Source: Mycobacterium sp. E740 (GTDB lineage: Bacteria > Actinomycetota > Actinomycetes > Mycobacteriales > Mycobacteriaceae). From it: 64,000 nt of DNA. The translations under genes were made by a program, and so were the position numbers. The stretch covers positions 1 through 64,000 of the forward strand of contig NZ_LZKP01000065.1 in NCBI RefSeq assembly GCF_001672895.1, given 5' to 3'. The notes below the pieces were generated by a model. The model searched no databases, was not told the DNA's origin, and saw only the letters and a list, made by a program, of their open reading frames with translations. Shown here in pieces: positions 18,131-28,651 of this stretch (position 1 is its first letter; every line of letters starts with the position of its first letter).

Positions 18131-18844
18131 CTAACCGCCCATCAGCATGCGCCACTGGTCGAGGTTGCTCGCCCGGTAGACGTAGTTGGTCTGGCGCACC
18201 TCCGACAGCGACGCGCTGGGCTCGGCCGAATACCAGTGGCCGGGAAATACCGTCGGGTCGCCGGACAACCGTGCGAGCGCCTGCAGGCTGCGGAACATGT
18301 CGTCGACGTCGCCGCCCGGGAAGTCGGTACGCCCACAGCCCTCCAGGAACAGGGTGTCGCCGGCGACGAGTCGCCCGTCGAGCAGGAAACACTGGCTGCC
18401 CGGCGTGTGGCCCGGCGTGTGCAGCAGTTCGATGTCGATGTCGCCGACCTTGACCACGTCGCCGTGCTGGTGCTCGGTGAGTTCGCTGCGCGCGATACCG
18501 GTGACCTTCGAAACCCAGTCTGCCTCGAGCTTGTTGACGTGCACCGGCACGCTGGTGCGCTCGAGCAGTTCGGCGAGGCCCTTGAGCGTGAAGCCCATCA
18601 TCGTGCCGCCGACGTGGTCGGGATGGTGATGGGTGACCAGCACCCCGGACAGGCGCATGCCGTCCGCCTCGAGCGTGTCGACGAGATCGCTTGCTGCGTA
18701 GGCGGGGTCGACGACGACGGTGTCACCGGTCTCCCGGTCACCGATGAGGTAGGCGAAGTTGCGCATCTGCGCCGCGATCATGTCGCCGGCGGCGAAGTCG
18801 CGACCCGACAGCAACTGGCGGAAGTAAAGCCGATCCGAAGCCAT
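18131..18844 (-). CDS. Metallo-beta-lactamase-fold hydrolase, glyoxalase II-like
   Basis: 237 residues. The metal site is complete: THHHPDHVGG, then HTPGHTPGS, D in LVAGDTLF, and H in VFPGHWY. It corresponds in place and kind to Rv0634c (possible glyoxalase II) of M. tuberculosis. It would hydrolyse a thioester in the cytoplasm; in mycobacteria the cofactor would be mycothiol rather than glutathione (inference). Related persulfide dioxygenases share this fold and cannot be excluded. First gene of the minus-strand run toward echA3. Confidence 0.85.
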   Translation of the reverse strand: MASDRLYFRQLLSGRDFAAGDMIAAQMRNFAYLIGDRETGDTVVVDPAYAASDLVDTLEADGMRLSGVLVTHHHPDHVGGTMMGFTLKGLAELLERTSVPVHVNKLEADWVSKVTGIARSELTEHQHGDVVKVGDIDIELLHTPGHTPGSQCFLLDGRLVAGDTLFLEGCGRTDFPGGDVDDMFRSLQALARLSGDPTVFPGHWYSAEPSASLSEVRQTNYVYRASNLDQWRMLMGG

Positions 18845-18865
18845 GGCCCTCAGCGTATCGGCGGC

Positions 18866-19732
18866 TCAGTCCTGGCCTCGCAACCGCACCATCCGGATGG
18901 TGCTGCTCTCGTCGAGCTCGACCAGGTCAGTGTGCGAGCGCAGAAAGTCGCTGAACGAGCGGAACCCCAGTGACTTCTCCGAGAACGACGGGTCCATCCG
19001 CTTCATCTGAGCCTTGACCGCGGAGTTGTGCAGCCAGTCCGAATCGTCCTTGCCGTGGGCGATGCGCAGGGCCCGCTCCAGCAGCGCGGTCCCGGCGGCC
19101 TGCGGGTCGGGCGTCTCCTCCTCTTGCTCGGCGTCAGCCTCTGCCTTGGTGCGGCGCCGCTTGGGTGCCTGCGTCGTCACCGCCGGGACGCCGGGCAACG
19201 CGTCGTAGGAGACGTAGTCGTCGCATGCCGCGGTGAGCGACCGGCTGATCGAGCCGGTGATGCCGATGCCGACGACGTAGCGGCCGAGACGCTTGCACCG
19301 CTGCGCGAGCGGGATGTAGTCGGAGTCGCCGGCGACGATCACGACGTGGGTGAGGTCAGGCAGCCGGAACATGTCCTCCACCGCGTCGACCGCGAGCCGA
19401 ATGTCGGCGCCGTTCTTGTTGTACGCGGCGGCGGGGAACAGCTGCACCAGGTCGACGGCGCGGCCGACGAGCTGGTCGCGATAGTCGGCGTTGACGTCTG
19501 CAGACCAGTCGGCGTAGGCCTTCGTCAGCACCAGCGTGCCGAACGACGACGCGAAGTCGATGATCGCGCCGACGTCGACGGTCGCCTGGGTCAGCCGCCC
19601 CGGCTGTTTGTGGAAGCCGGCCGCCTTGTCGCGCTGGAACGAGTTGCGCCCGTGGATCTGGTCGTAACGCGAGATCACGATGTTGTCGAAGTCGAGGTAC
19701 ACCGCCACGCGGGTCGCGCCGGGTTCGGTCAC
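18866..19732 (-). CDS. NYN (PIN-like) domain protein with C-terminal OST-HTH/LOTUS-like domain
   Basis: 288 residues. The N-terminal NYN ribonuclease-like domain shows the acidic pocket: YLDFDNI, NGADIRLAVDAVEDM and VIVAGDSDYIPLAQRCK. A charged linker (about 190-215, KRRRTKAEADAEQEEE) leads to a winged-helix OST-HTH/LOTUS-like domain (WLHNSAVKAQMKRMDPSF, GFRSFSDFLRSH). Such proteins bind and often cut RNA. The start is GTG. It is divergent from the tRNA-Thr/tRNA-Met cluster, which may be coincidence. The RNA target is unknown. Confidence 0.82.
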   Translation of the reverse strand: MTEPGATRVAVYLDFDNIVISRYDQIHGRNSFQRDKAAGFHKQPGRLTQATVDVGAIIDFASSFGTLVLTKAYADWSADVNADYRDQLVGRAVDLVQLFPAAAYNKNGADIRLAVDAVEDMFRLPDLTHVVIVAGDSDYIPLAQRCKRLGRYVVGIGITGSISRSLTAACDDYVSYDALPGVPAVTTQAPKRRRTKAEADAEQEEETPDPQAAGTALLERALRIAHGKDDSDWLHNSAVKAQMKRMDPSFSEKSLGFRSFSDFLRSHTDLVELDESSTIRMVRLRGQD

Positions 19733-19793
19733 TGTTTTTCGGTCCTATCACTCGGCGGCTGTAGTCGGGCTGGCCGTTCTGGTGATCAGCGGT

Positions 19794-19823
19794 TTGGCGC
19801 GGCAATCGGCGAGACTGTACCCT
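19794..19823 (+). promoter_or_regulatory. Predicted sigma-A promoter of the tRNA-Thr/tRNA-Met/rpmG unit
   Basis: A -35-like TTGGCG (19794-19799) and a -10 TACCCT (19818-19823) are 18 bases apart. The -10 fits the mycobacterial TANNNT pattern. The start would fall about 35 bases before tRNA-Thr. Confidence 0.5.
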
Positions 19824-19863
19824 CTTTAAGGCTTGCGCCGCGGTGCGCGAGCGTCGAAGGCAG

Positions 19864-19936
19864 GCCCCCTTAGCTCAGTCGGCAGAGCGTTTCCATGGTA
19901 AGGAAAAGGTCAACGGTTCGATTCCGTTAGGGGGCT
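19864..19936 (+). tRNA. thrT: tRNA-Thr (GGT anticodon)
   Basis: A full 73-base cloverleaf: 7-bp acceptor (GCCCCCT with AGGGGGC), D-arm GCTC/GAGC, anticodon stem TTTCC/GGAAA with loop ATGGTAA, and T-arm AACGG/CCGTT. Anticodon GGT reads Thr codons. CCA is not encoded. Confidence 0.96.
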
Positions 19937-19983
19937 CGGTGGACGGGCGGTTTTCAAACGGCATGCCGGCCCGTGCCCATCGG

Positions 19984-20057
19984 GGCGGTGTAGCTCAGCT
20001 GGTTAGAGCGCACGACTCATAATCGTGAGGTCGGGGGATCGAGTCCCCCCACCGCTA
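19984..20057 (+). tRNA. metT: tRNA-Met (CAT anticodon, elongator type)
   Basis: A 74-base cloverleaf: acceptor GGCGGTG with CACCGCT (one terminal G-T pair), D-arm GCTC/GAGC, anticodon stem CACGA/TCGTG with loop CTCATAA, T-arm GGGGG/CCCCC. Anticodon CAT with a regular first pair and no initiator GGG/CCC anticodon stem marks it as elongator Met (or an Ile precursor, less likely here). It is 42 bases before rpmG, as in M. tuberculosis. Confidence 0.94.
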
Positions 20058-20099
20058 CAGGCAACAACGAAGCGCAGAAGCAGAAGAAGGACGACAGAC

Positions 20100-20267
20100 G
20101 TGGCCTCCAGTACCGACGTACGGCCGAAGATCACTTTGGCGTGTGAGGTGTGCAAGCACCGCAACTACATCACCAAGAAGAACCGCCGCAACGACCCCGA
20201 CCGGCTCGAGATCAAGAAGTTCTGCCCGAACTGCGGCAAGCACCAGCCCCACAAGGAATCGCGCTAG
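20100..20267 (+). CDS. rpmG: 50S ribosomal protein L33 (zinc-ribbon form)
   Basis: 55 residues, the normal L33 size. Two CxxC pairs (CEVC and CPNC) show that this is the zinc-binding C+ form. The N terminus [12 protein letters not shown] and the motif [20 protein letters not shown] are diagnostic. GTG start with AGAAGAAGG upstream; the longer open frame from tRNA-Met is ignored. It corresponds to rpmG2 (Rv0634B), between the tRNAs and hadA. Confidence 0.96.
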   Translation: MASSTDVRPKITLACEVCKHRNYITKKNRRNDPDRLEIKKFCPNCGKHQPHKESR

Positions 20268-20304
20268 GCGCCAGTCCTTGGGCGGCCACCCGCGGTTGAC
20301 TAGG

Positions 20305-20310
20305 TAGGTT
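20305..20310 (+). promoter_or_regulatory. Candidate -10 element for hadA (near-leaderless)
   Basis: TAGGTT fits TANNNT and ends 8 bases before the GTG of hadA, so transcription could start at or within a base or two of the start codon. No proper -35 hexamer is seen at the right distance. Confidence 0.4.
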
Positions 20311-20318
20311 CACCAACT

Positions 20319-20795
20319 GTGTCGTTGTCCGAGCGAATCGTCGGGATGCACTATCGCTACCCCGACCATTACGTCGTGGGCCGCGAGAAGATCCGCGAGT
20401 TCGCGGTCGCGGTCAAGAACGACGACCGCGCGTTCTTCGACGAGGACGCGGCCGCCGAACTCGGCCACAAGGCGCTGCCCGCGCCGTTGACCTTCACCAG
20501 CGTCTTCGGCTACACGGCGCAGACGTCGTTCTTCGCGCACGCCGGCATCGGCCTCAAGGACATGAAGATCGTGCAGGTCGACCAGGTGCTCAAGTACGTC
20601 CGGCCGATCTTCGCCGGCGACAAGCTGTACTGCGACGTGTATGTGGACTCCGTGCGCCAGGCCCACGGCACCGACATCGTCGTGCTCAAGAACATCGTCA
20701 CCGACGAAGCCGGTGACGTCCTACAGGAGACGTACACGACCCTGGCGGGTCGGACGGGTGACGGAGAAGAGGGTTTTTCAGATGCCACTGCGTGA
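20319..20795 (+). CDS. hadA: (3R)-hydroxyacyl-ACP dehydratase subunit HadA
   Basis: 158 residues, the same length as M. tuberculosis HadA. It is the substrate-binding, non-catalytic partner of the HadAB dehydratase in the FAS-II cycle that elongates meromycolic acids. The hot-dog fold is seen with the central helix region PAPLTFTSVFGYTAQ and FKYVRP-like strand VLKYVRPIFAGD. It lacks the D/H pair of HadB. The gene overlaps hadB by 14 bases, which suggests coupled translation. HadA is a target of thiacetazone and isoxyl. Confidence 0.97.
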   Translation: MSLSERIVGMHYRYPDHYVVGREKIREFAVAVKNDDRAFFDEDAAAELGHKALPAPLTFTSVFGYTAQTSFFAHAGIGLKDMKIVQVDQVLKYVRPIFAGDKLYCDVYVDSVRQAHGTDIVVLKNIVTDEAGDVLQETYTTLAGRTGDGEEGFSDATA

Positions 20796-21210
20796 GTTCG
20801 CTTCGGTGAAGAAGGGCGATGTGCTTCCCGAGAAGGTGATCCCGCTGACTCGCGGGGATCTGGTCAACTACGCCGGTGTGTCCGGCGACTTGAACCCGAT
20901 CCACTGGGACGACGAGATCGCCAAGCAGGTCGGCCTGGACACCGCGATCGCGCACGGCATGCTCACCATGGGCCTGGGCGGCGGCTACGTCACCGAGTGG
21001 GTCGGCGACCCGGCGGCGGTCACCGAGTACAACGTGCGGTTCACTGCTGTGGTGCCGGTGCCCAACGACGGCGTCGGCGCTGAGCTCGTCTTCAGCGGGC
21101 GCGTGAAATCCGTTGAGCCCGAGTCGAAGACGGTGACCATCGCGCTGTCGGCCACCACCGGGGGGAAGAAGATCTTCGGCCGCGCCGTGGCGATCGCGAA
21201 GCTGGCGTAG
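20782..21210 (+). CDS. hadB: (3R)-hydroxyacyl-ACP dehydratase catalytic subunit HadB
   Basis: 142 residues, identical in length to M. tuberculosis HadB. The hydratase-2 motif is intact: YAGVSGDLNPIHWDDE gives the catalytic Asp and His. It is the shared catalytic subunit of HadAB and HadBC. The ATG lies inside the 3' end of hadA; the longer open frame is not used. hadC follows after 2 bases. Confidence 0.97.
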   Translation: MPLREFASVKKGDVLPEKVIPLTRGDLVNYAGVSGDLNPIHWDDEIAKQVGLDTAIAHGMLTMGLGGGYVTEWVGDPAAVTEYNVRFTAVVPVPNDGVGAELVFSGRVKSVEPESKTVTIALSATTGGKKIFGRAVAIAKLA

Positions 21211-21212
21211 TC

Positions 21213-21776
21213 ATGGCCCTCAAAATCGACATCCGCGGTGTGGTCTGGAAGTATCCCGAGCCCTTCGTCGTGGGCCGCGAGCAGATCCGCCAGTACGCGA
21301 ACTCCGTGCAGGCCAAGGACCCGCAGAGTCTCAACGTCGATGCCGCCGAGGCCGCCGGGCACGTCGGGCTCGTCGCGCCGCCGACCTTCATGTCGATCTT
21401 CGCGGTGATGATCCAGCGGCACTTCTTCCAGCACAATGACATCGGCTTCGAGACCATGCAGATCGTGCAGGTCGACCAGAAGTTCAAGTTCCACCGCCCG
21501 ATCGTGGAGGGCGACGTGCTGACCGGCGTGATGCACATCGAGACGGTCGACGAGCGTTTCGGCGCCGACATCGTGACCACGCGCAACGTGCTCACCGACC
21601 CGACCGGTGAAGTGGTGATGGAGGCCTTCACCACTCTGATGGGACACGAGGGCGACAACTCGATCTCGGCCGGCTGGGACCCGAAGACCGGGCAGGTGAC
21701 GCGCAAGCCCGTCGTACACGACGGCACCGAGAACGGCACCGAAAACGGCACCGAGGACGACGGGCCGGCGGATTAG
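21213..21776 (+). CDS. hadC: (3R)-hydroxyacyl-ACP dehydratase subunit HadC, C-terminally extended
   Basis: 187 residues, about 20 more than the 166 of M. tuberculosis HadC. The body has the HadA-like hot-dog fold (APPTFMSIFAVMIQR, KFKFHRPIVEGD) and partners HadB for late mycolate elongation. The extra tail ends in NGTENGTENGTEDDG, a threefold repeat of Asn-Gly-Thr-Glu coded by near-identical 12-base units around 21724-21760. That tail is acidic and likely disordered. It is the last gene of hadABC. Confidence 0.96.
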   Translation: MALKIDIRGVVWKYPEPFVVGREQIRQYANSVQAKDPQSLNVDAAEAAGHVGLVAPPTFMSIFAVMIQRHFFQHNDIGFETMQIVQVDQKFKFHRPIVEGDVLTGVMHIETVDERFGADIVTTRNVLTDPTGEVVMEAFTTLMGHEGDNSISAGWDPKTGQVTRKPVVHDGTENGTENGTEDDGPAD

Positions 21777-21796
21777 TAACTGAACGGGTGGCGCGC

Positions 21797-21802
21797 TACA
21801 CT
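21797..21802 (+). promoter_or_regulatory. Candidate -10 element for tRNA-Trp/secE-nusG
   Basis: TACACT fits the mycobacterial -10 pattern and lies about 130 bases before tRNA-Trp, after the hadC stop. No convincing -35 is seen. It is the best promoter candidate for tRNA-Trp and the genes behind it. Confidence 0.35.
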
Positions 21803-21930
21803 CGGACCTCGGGGTTTTCCCAGTCCAGCGCGCTTCCGTCGGGTTTCGATCGACCGATCGGGGAGCGCGCGAATTGTGTGAGCCCCGGAACGGGTGGCGG
21901 TGCCTTCGGGAACAGACAGTGCCACCCTGA

Positions 21931-22003
<73 letters not shown>

Positions 22004-22082
22004 CTCAACTGAATACTCGACAAGTGTGGACACTGGAAGTGATCCCACAGAAGACAAGATGACCAGACAAGGGGAGCATGCG

Positions 22083-22517
22083 GTGAGCGACGAGCGCGAC
22101 GGTGCCGGCTCCGCAGGCGAGACCGATACCGACAACGGCCGCGGCGCGGTCGTGACCCGGCCGACCCGGCCCACGGGCAAGCGGTCGCGGCGAGCAGCGG
22201 TCGGCGAGGACGCCGGCGAAGCGGTCGACCTGTCGACGGGCACCAAGGCCTCGCCCACCAAGAACGGGTCGGGCGCCGCGAAGAAGACCGCCAAGAAGCG
22301 CGGCGACGGACCCGGAAAAGGCGCCCGCAACCCGTTCCTGTTCGTCTGGAACTACCTGCAGCAGGTCGTCGCCGAACTGCGCAAGGTCATCTGGCCGAAC
22401 CGCAAGCAGATGATCAGCTACACCGCGGTGGTGCTGGTGTTCTTGGTCTTCATGGCGGCGTTGATCGGTTTCGTCGACCTGGGCCTGGCCAAGCTCGTGG
22501 CGCTGATCTTCGGCTGA
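22083..22517 (+). CDS. secE: Preprotein translocase subunit SecE
   Basis: 144 residues. A long charged N-terminal extension (about residues 1-85, rich in Gly, Lys and Asp) precedes the conserved core NYLQQVVAELRKVIWPNRKQM and one transmembrane helix (TAVVLVFLVFMAALIGFVDLG). SecE clamps SecY in the plasma membrane. The GTG at 22083 is chosen because AAGGGGAG precedes it and the protein then begins SDER, as in M. tuberculosis (MSDE); an ATG at 22059 is the alternative. Confidence 0.95.
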   Translation: MSDERDGAGSAGETDTDNGRGAVVTRPTRPTGKRSRRAAVGEDAGEAVDLSTGTKASPTKNGSGAAKKTAKKRGDGPGKGARNPFLFVWNYLQQVVAELRKVIWPNRKQMISYTAVVLVFLVFMAALIGFVDLGLAKLVALIFG

Positions 22518-22556
22518 CGAGCACATGCGCGACGAACGAGAATTCGGAAGGACTGA

Positions 22557-23312
<756 letters not shown>

Positions 23313-23356
23313 CTCGGCCGCAAGGCCTTGTAACGAGAGAAAGAGAAAGCACAGCC

Positions 23357-23785
23357 ATGCCCCCGAAGAAGAAGGTCGTCGGGCTGATCAAGCTGCAGAT
23401 CCAGGCCGGGCAGGCCAACCCCGCCCCGCCGGTGGGTCCGGCGCTCGGCCAGCACGGCGTCAACATCATGGAGTTCTGCAAGGCGTACAACGCCGCGACC
23501 GAGAACCAGCGCGGCAACGTCATCCCCGTGGAGATCACCGTCTACGAGGACCGCAGCTTCACCTTCAACCTCAAGACACCGCCCGCGGCCAAGCTGCTGC
23601 TGAAGGCCGCCGGTGTGCAGAAGGGCTCCGGCGAGCCGCACAAGACCAAGGTCGCGAAGGTGTCCTGGGATCAGGTGCGTGAGATCGCCGAGACCAAGAA
23701 AGAGGACCTGAACGCCAACGACATCGATCAGGCCGCCAAGATCATCGCCGGCACCGCCCGGTCGATGGGGATCACCGTCGAGTAA
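23357..23785 (+). CDS. rplK: 50S ribosomal protein L11
   Basis: 142 residues, the usual L11 length. The N-terminal domain ([20 protein letters not shown]) and the rRNA-binding C-terminal domain ([20 protein letters not shown]) are complete. It organises the GTPase-associated region with L10 and L12 and is the site linked to thiostrepton action. It lies 44 bases after nusG and is separated from rplA by a 138-base spacer with an inverted repeat. Confidence 0.98.
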   Translation: MPPKKKVVGLIKLQIQAGQANPAPPVGPALGQHGVNIMEFCKAYNAATENQRGNVIPVEITVYEDRSFTFNLKTPPAAKLLLKAAGVQKGSGEPHKTKVAKVSWDQVREIAETKKEDLNANDIDQAAKIIAGTARSMGITVE

Positions 23786-23794
23786 TGATTTCGG

Positions 23795-23851
23795 CGAAAT
23801 AGCATTCCAGGTCGTCAACCGCGACGATTTGCAACCCGGAATGCTATTTCG
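23795..23851. repeat. Inverted repeat between rplK and rplA
   Basis: Two perfect 14-base arms (23795-23808 and 23838-23851) with a 29-base spacer, total 57 bases. The arms are unusually A/T-rich for this genome (GAAATAGCATTCC). It starts 10 bases after the rplK stop and could form a strong RNA hairpin that tunes rplK versus rplA expression or mRNA stability. There is no T-tract. Confidence 0.7.
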
Positions 23852-23923
23852 GCGCAACAAGGAAACCCGTGGCAGGGCTGGCATCGGCCCGCATGACCAC
23901 AACTCAGCAATCAGGAGACACCA

Positions 23924-24631
23924 ATGAGCAAGACCAGCAAGGCATACCGCGAAGCCGCCGAGAAGGTGGACCGCACCCGGCTGTACACGCCGCTGGAGGC
24001 GGCGAAGCTGGCCAAGGAGACCGGCTCCAAGAAGCAGGACGCGACCGTCGAGGTGGCGATCCGCCTGGGCGTCGACCCCCGCAAGGCCGATCAGATGGTG
24101 CGCGGCACCGTGAACCTGCCGAACGGCACCGGCAAGACCGCCCGCGTCGTGGTGTTCGCGGTCGGTGACAAAGCCGAAGCCGCCGAGGCCGCGGGTGCCG
24201 ACGCTGTCGGCAGCGACGACCTGATCGAGCGGATCCAGGGCGGCTGGCTGGACTTCGACGCCGCGATCGCGACGCCCGACCAGATGGCCAAGGTCGGCCG
24301 GATCGCGCGCATCCTGGGCCCCCGCGGCCTGATGCCGAACCCGAAGACCGGCACCGTGACGCCGGACGTCGCCAAGGCCGTGTCCGACATCAAGGGCGGC
24401 AAGATCAACTTCCGCGTCGACAAGCAGGCCAATGTGCACTTCGTGATCGGCAAGGCGTCGTTCGACGAGAAGGCACTGGCGGAGAACTACGGCGCCGCGA
24501 TCGACGAGATCCTGCGGGCCAAGCCGTCGTCGTCGAAGGGCCGCTACCTCAAGAAGATCGTCGTCTCGACGACCACGGGCCCGGGTATCCCGGTCGACCC
24601 GTCGGTGACGCGCAACTTCACCCAGGACTGA
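23924..24631 (+). CDS. rplA: 50S ribosomal protein L1
   Basis: 235 residues with the L1 signature ([38 protein letters not shown]). It forms the mobile L1 stalk at the E site and in many bacteria represses its own operon by binding an mRNA mimic of the 23S site. ATG start with a CAGGAGA site. It closes the conserved secE-nusG-rplK-rplA run; in M. tuberculosis the mmaA cluster would follow directly. Confidence 0.98.
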   Translation: MSKTSKAYREAAEKVDRTRLYTPLEAAKLAKETGSKKQDATVEVAIRLGVDPRKADQMVRGTVNLPNGTGKTARVVVFAVGDKAEAAEAAGADAVGSDDLIERIQGGWLDFDAAIATPDQMAKVGRIARILGPRGLMPNPKTGTVTPDVAKAVSDIKGGKINFRVDKQANVHFVIGKASFDEKALAENYGAAIDEILRAKPSSSKGRYLKKIVVSTTTGPGIPVDPSVTRNFTQD

Positions 24632-24780
24632 CCGCAACCGGCTTCGCGCGGGTTTGCGGGAGGCGCCTGCGCGCAGCCTGCTGAGCGGGTGTCGGAGTAG
24701 CGGTCCACCGACGATATTTTTGTCGGCAAAGTTCGCTGTTTCCGCCGTGTGAGCGGTCCCATCTGTGTGAAAGTTGACCC

Positions 24781-26721
24781 ATGCGTAAATGGGTTCGGGT
24801 CCTCGTTCTTTCTTTGCTGGGGCTGCTGAGCACCGCCGTCCTCGGCGCTGTAACCGCGGTGATGGCCGCGGTCAGCCTGGCCGCCACGGCATTGATCGTG
24901 CCCGGCACGGGAACGCCGAACGCGAACATCGTCGGCGACTACATGCAGAACTTCCGCGACTACTACATGCAGGACACTCCCTGCACCAACGACCAGAACT
25001 GCGGGACCTACGATCCGCAGAACCCGCTGGGCGGAGGGCTGCACGGCATCGACTACTTCGCATCGTTCTGGCCGATCCCGTTGCCCGGCTGGTGCGACCC
25101 CGGCCGTTGCGAGAAGTTCGACAAATCGGTCGACGACGGCGTGCAGAACCTCGACGCCGCACTGCAGGCCCTGCAGGACCTCGGCTACGACGGCGACATC
25201 GTGATCGCCGGGTATTCGCAAGGCGCGCGCGTCGTCACCATCGAGAAGATGAAGTTCGCGAGTGGCGAGTGGGCGGATTTGCTGGACCAGGTGTCGTTCG
25301 TCTACATCGGCAACCCGAACCGCCCGAACGGCGGAATCCTGTCGCGGTTCGGCGCGCTGGGCCATATCCCGATCCTGGACGTGACGACCGGCCAGCCCAC
25401 GCCGACCAGCGTCGGCGACGTCGGCGTCCCCACCGAGGACTGGGCGATTCGGTGGGAGGGCATCGCCGACTTCCCGCAGTACCTGCTCAACCCGCTCGCG
25501 GTGGTCAACTCGCTGATGGGTTTCTACTACGACCACGGCACCTACCTGGCCATCAACGAGAACAGCGATCCGGGCGAACTTCCCGCCGGATACGACGTCG
25601 ACACGTGGCGCGACATCGTCCAGCATCCCGAGAACTACCCCGACATCGTGGACATCCAGAAGTACGGCGACACCACCTACTACACGATCACGCCGAAGGT
25701 GTTGCCGCTCGTTCGGCCGCTGCACAGCATCCCGATCATCGGCAAGCCGATCGCGGACCTCATCGAGCCGGCCCTTCGCGTGCTCATCGAAGAGACCGGC
25801 TACAACCGCAACATTCCGTTCGGCCAGCCGACCGAGATCGGGTTGTTGCCGCTCTTCAACCCGTTCACGCTTGCTCTGAAGCTGATCCCGGCGATCTTCC
25901 AGGGCATCAACAACTTCCTCGCCAACTTCGGCCTGGCGACCGAGATCCCGTTGTCCCCGACCACGCCGAGGACAACGGTCTCGCCGCTGACGGGCGAGCA
26001 GAACGGCCTCAACCTGCTGGCGAAGGCGGTCGAGAAGGCCGACGAGTCGTCGGGGGCTCGGCTGCAGCTGGTGCAGGGCAACGGGGAAGGCGAGCAGCAG
26101 CAGGCCGGTGAGAACGACGGGAAGACGCTCGCTTCGACCACGGAGAAGGACGGTCAGGTGACGCTGACCGTCGGCAACGAGGCGCTCGGCGCCAAGGGCG
26201 CGGTCGAAGCCGGGCAGCAGCAGGGAACCACGACGGGCAATGTGGAGACGGTCAACGGCACGCAAGCCAGCGGCACCGAAGCCACCGACACCGAAGCCGC
26301 CGGCACCCAAGCCACGGGCACTGAGGTCGTCGGCACCCAAACCACCGGCACGCAAACCACCGGCACCCAAGCCACCGGCACGCAGGTCACCGGCACGCAA
26401 GCCACCGGCACTCAGGCCACCGGAACCCAAGCCAACGCGGGCGAGGGCACCAAGGAGGTCAAGGAAGGCGAAGGTCACGCGGGCGTCAGCCCAGTGCTCG
26501 GCAACAACACCGAGACCAACAAGGAAACGCAACCCAACACGATCAACGCCAACGGCGGCAGCGTGTCGCTGAACTTCTCGCCGAACAAGACCGGCGAGGG
26601 TGCGACGACCAGTGGTGGCGAGCACGCCGGTCAATCGACTCCCGCGGCGGCCCCGGAAGCCGCGGGCACCCCCGAAAGCGGCTCGCAGAGCACAGCGGGC
26701 GCGGAGAAGCCAGCGGCCTGA
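24781..26721 (+). CDS. Secreted PE-PPE-domain serine hydrolase with Thr-Gly repeat tail
   Basis: 646 residues. An N-terminal signal or anchor segment (about 1-37) is followed by an alpha/beta-hydrolase domain of the PE-PPE type: [10 protein letters not shown] at the start and the nucleophile S146 in [11 protein letters not shown]. The domain runs to about 350. The rest is hydrophilic and low-complexity, with 12 pentapeptide units like TGTQA (492-551), then Asn/Gly/Thr/Glu-rich sequence. No PE or PPE domain itself is present. The protein probably acts on lipids or esters at the cell surface (inference). It opens the accessory block after rplA. Confidence 0.85.
   Translation: MRKWVRVLVLSLLGLLSTAVLGAVTAVMAAVSLAATALIVPGTGTPNANIVGDYMQNFRDYYMQDTPCTNDQNCGTYDPQNPLGGGLHGIDYFASFWPIPLPGWCDPGRCEKFDKSVDDGVQNLDAALQALQDLGYDGDIVIAGYSQGARVVTIEKMKFASGEWADLLDQVSFVYIGNPNRPNGGILSRFGALGHIPILDVTTGQPTPTSVGDVGVPTEDWAIRWEGIADFPQYLLNPLAVVNSLMGFYYDHGTYLAINENSDPGELPAGYDVDTWRDIVQHPENYPDIVDIQKYGDTTYYTITPKVLPLVRPLHSIPIIGKPIADLIEPALRVLIEETGYNRNIPFGQPTEIGLLPLFNPFTLALKLIPAIFQGINNFLANFGLATEIPLSPTTPRTTVSPLTGEQNGLNLLAKAVEKADESSGARLQLVQGNGEGEQQQAGENDGKTLASTTEKDGQVTLTVGNEALGAKGAVEAGQQQGTTTGNVETVNGTQASGTEATDTEAAGTQATGTEVVGTQTTGTQTTGTQATGTQVTGTQATGTQATGTQANAGEGTKEVKEGEGHAGVSPVLGNNTETNKETQPNTINANGGSVSLNFSPNKTGEGATTSGGEHAGQSTPAAAPEAAGTPESGSQSTAGAEKPAA
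26254..26433 (+). repeat. Coding 15-bp tandem repeat (12 units)
   Basis: Twelve in-frame 15-base units encode (T/N/S/A)G-T-(Q/E)-(A/T/V). The last seven units are near-identical and the first five diverged. This suggests expansion by slippage or unequal exchange; unit number may vary between strains. It lies in the tail of the PE-PPE hydrolase. Confidence 0.9.
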
Positions 26722-28650
<1,929 letters not shown>

Positions 28651-28651
28651 A

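Noticed and set aside
26254-26433. Possible CRISPR-like repeat array
   Set aside because: Units are 15 bases, directly adjacent, in frame and without spacers; this is a coding tandem repeat.
24544-26634. A 696-codon minus-strand frame with LRAGGLGAG-type repeats
   Set aside because: The repeats are the reverse reading of the 15-base units in the PE-PPE gene, so it is not an independent protein.
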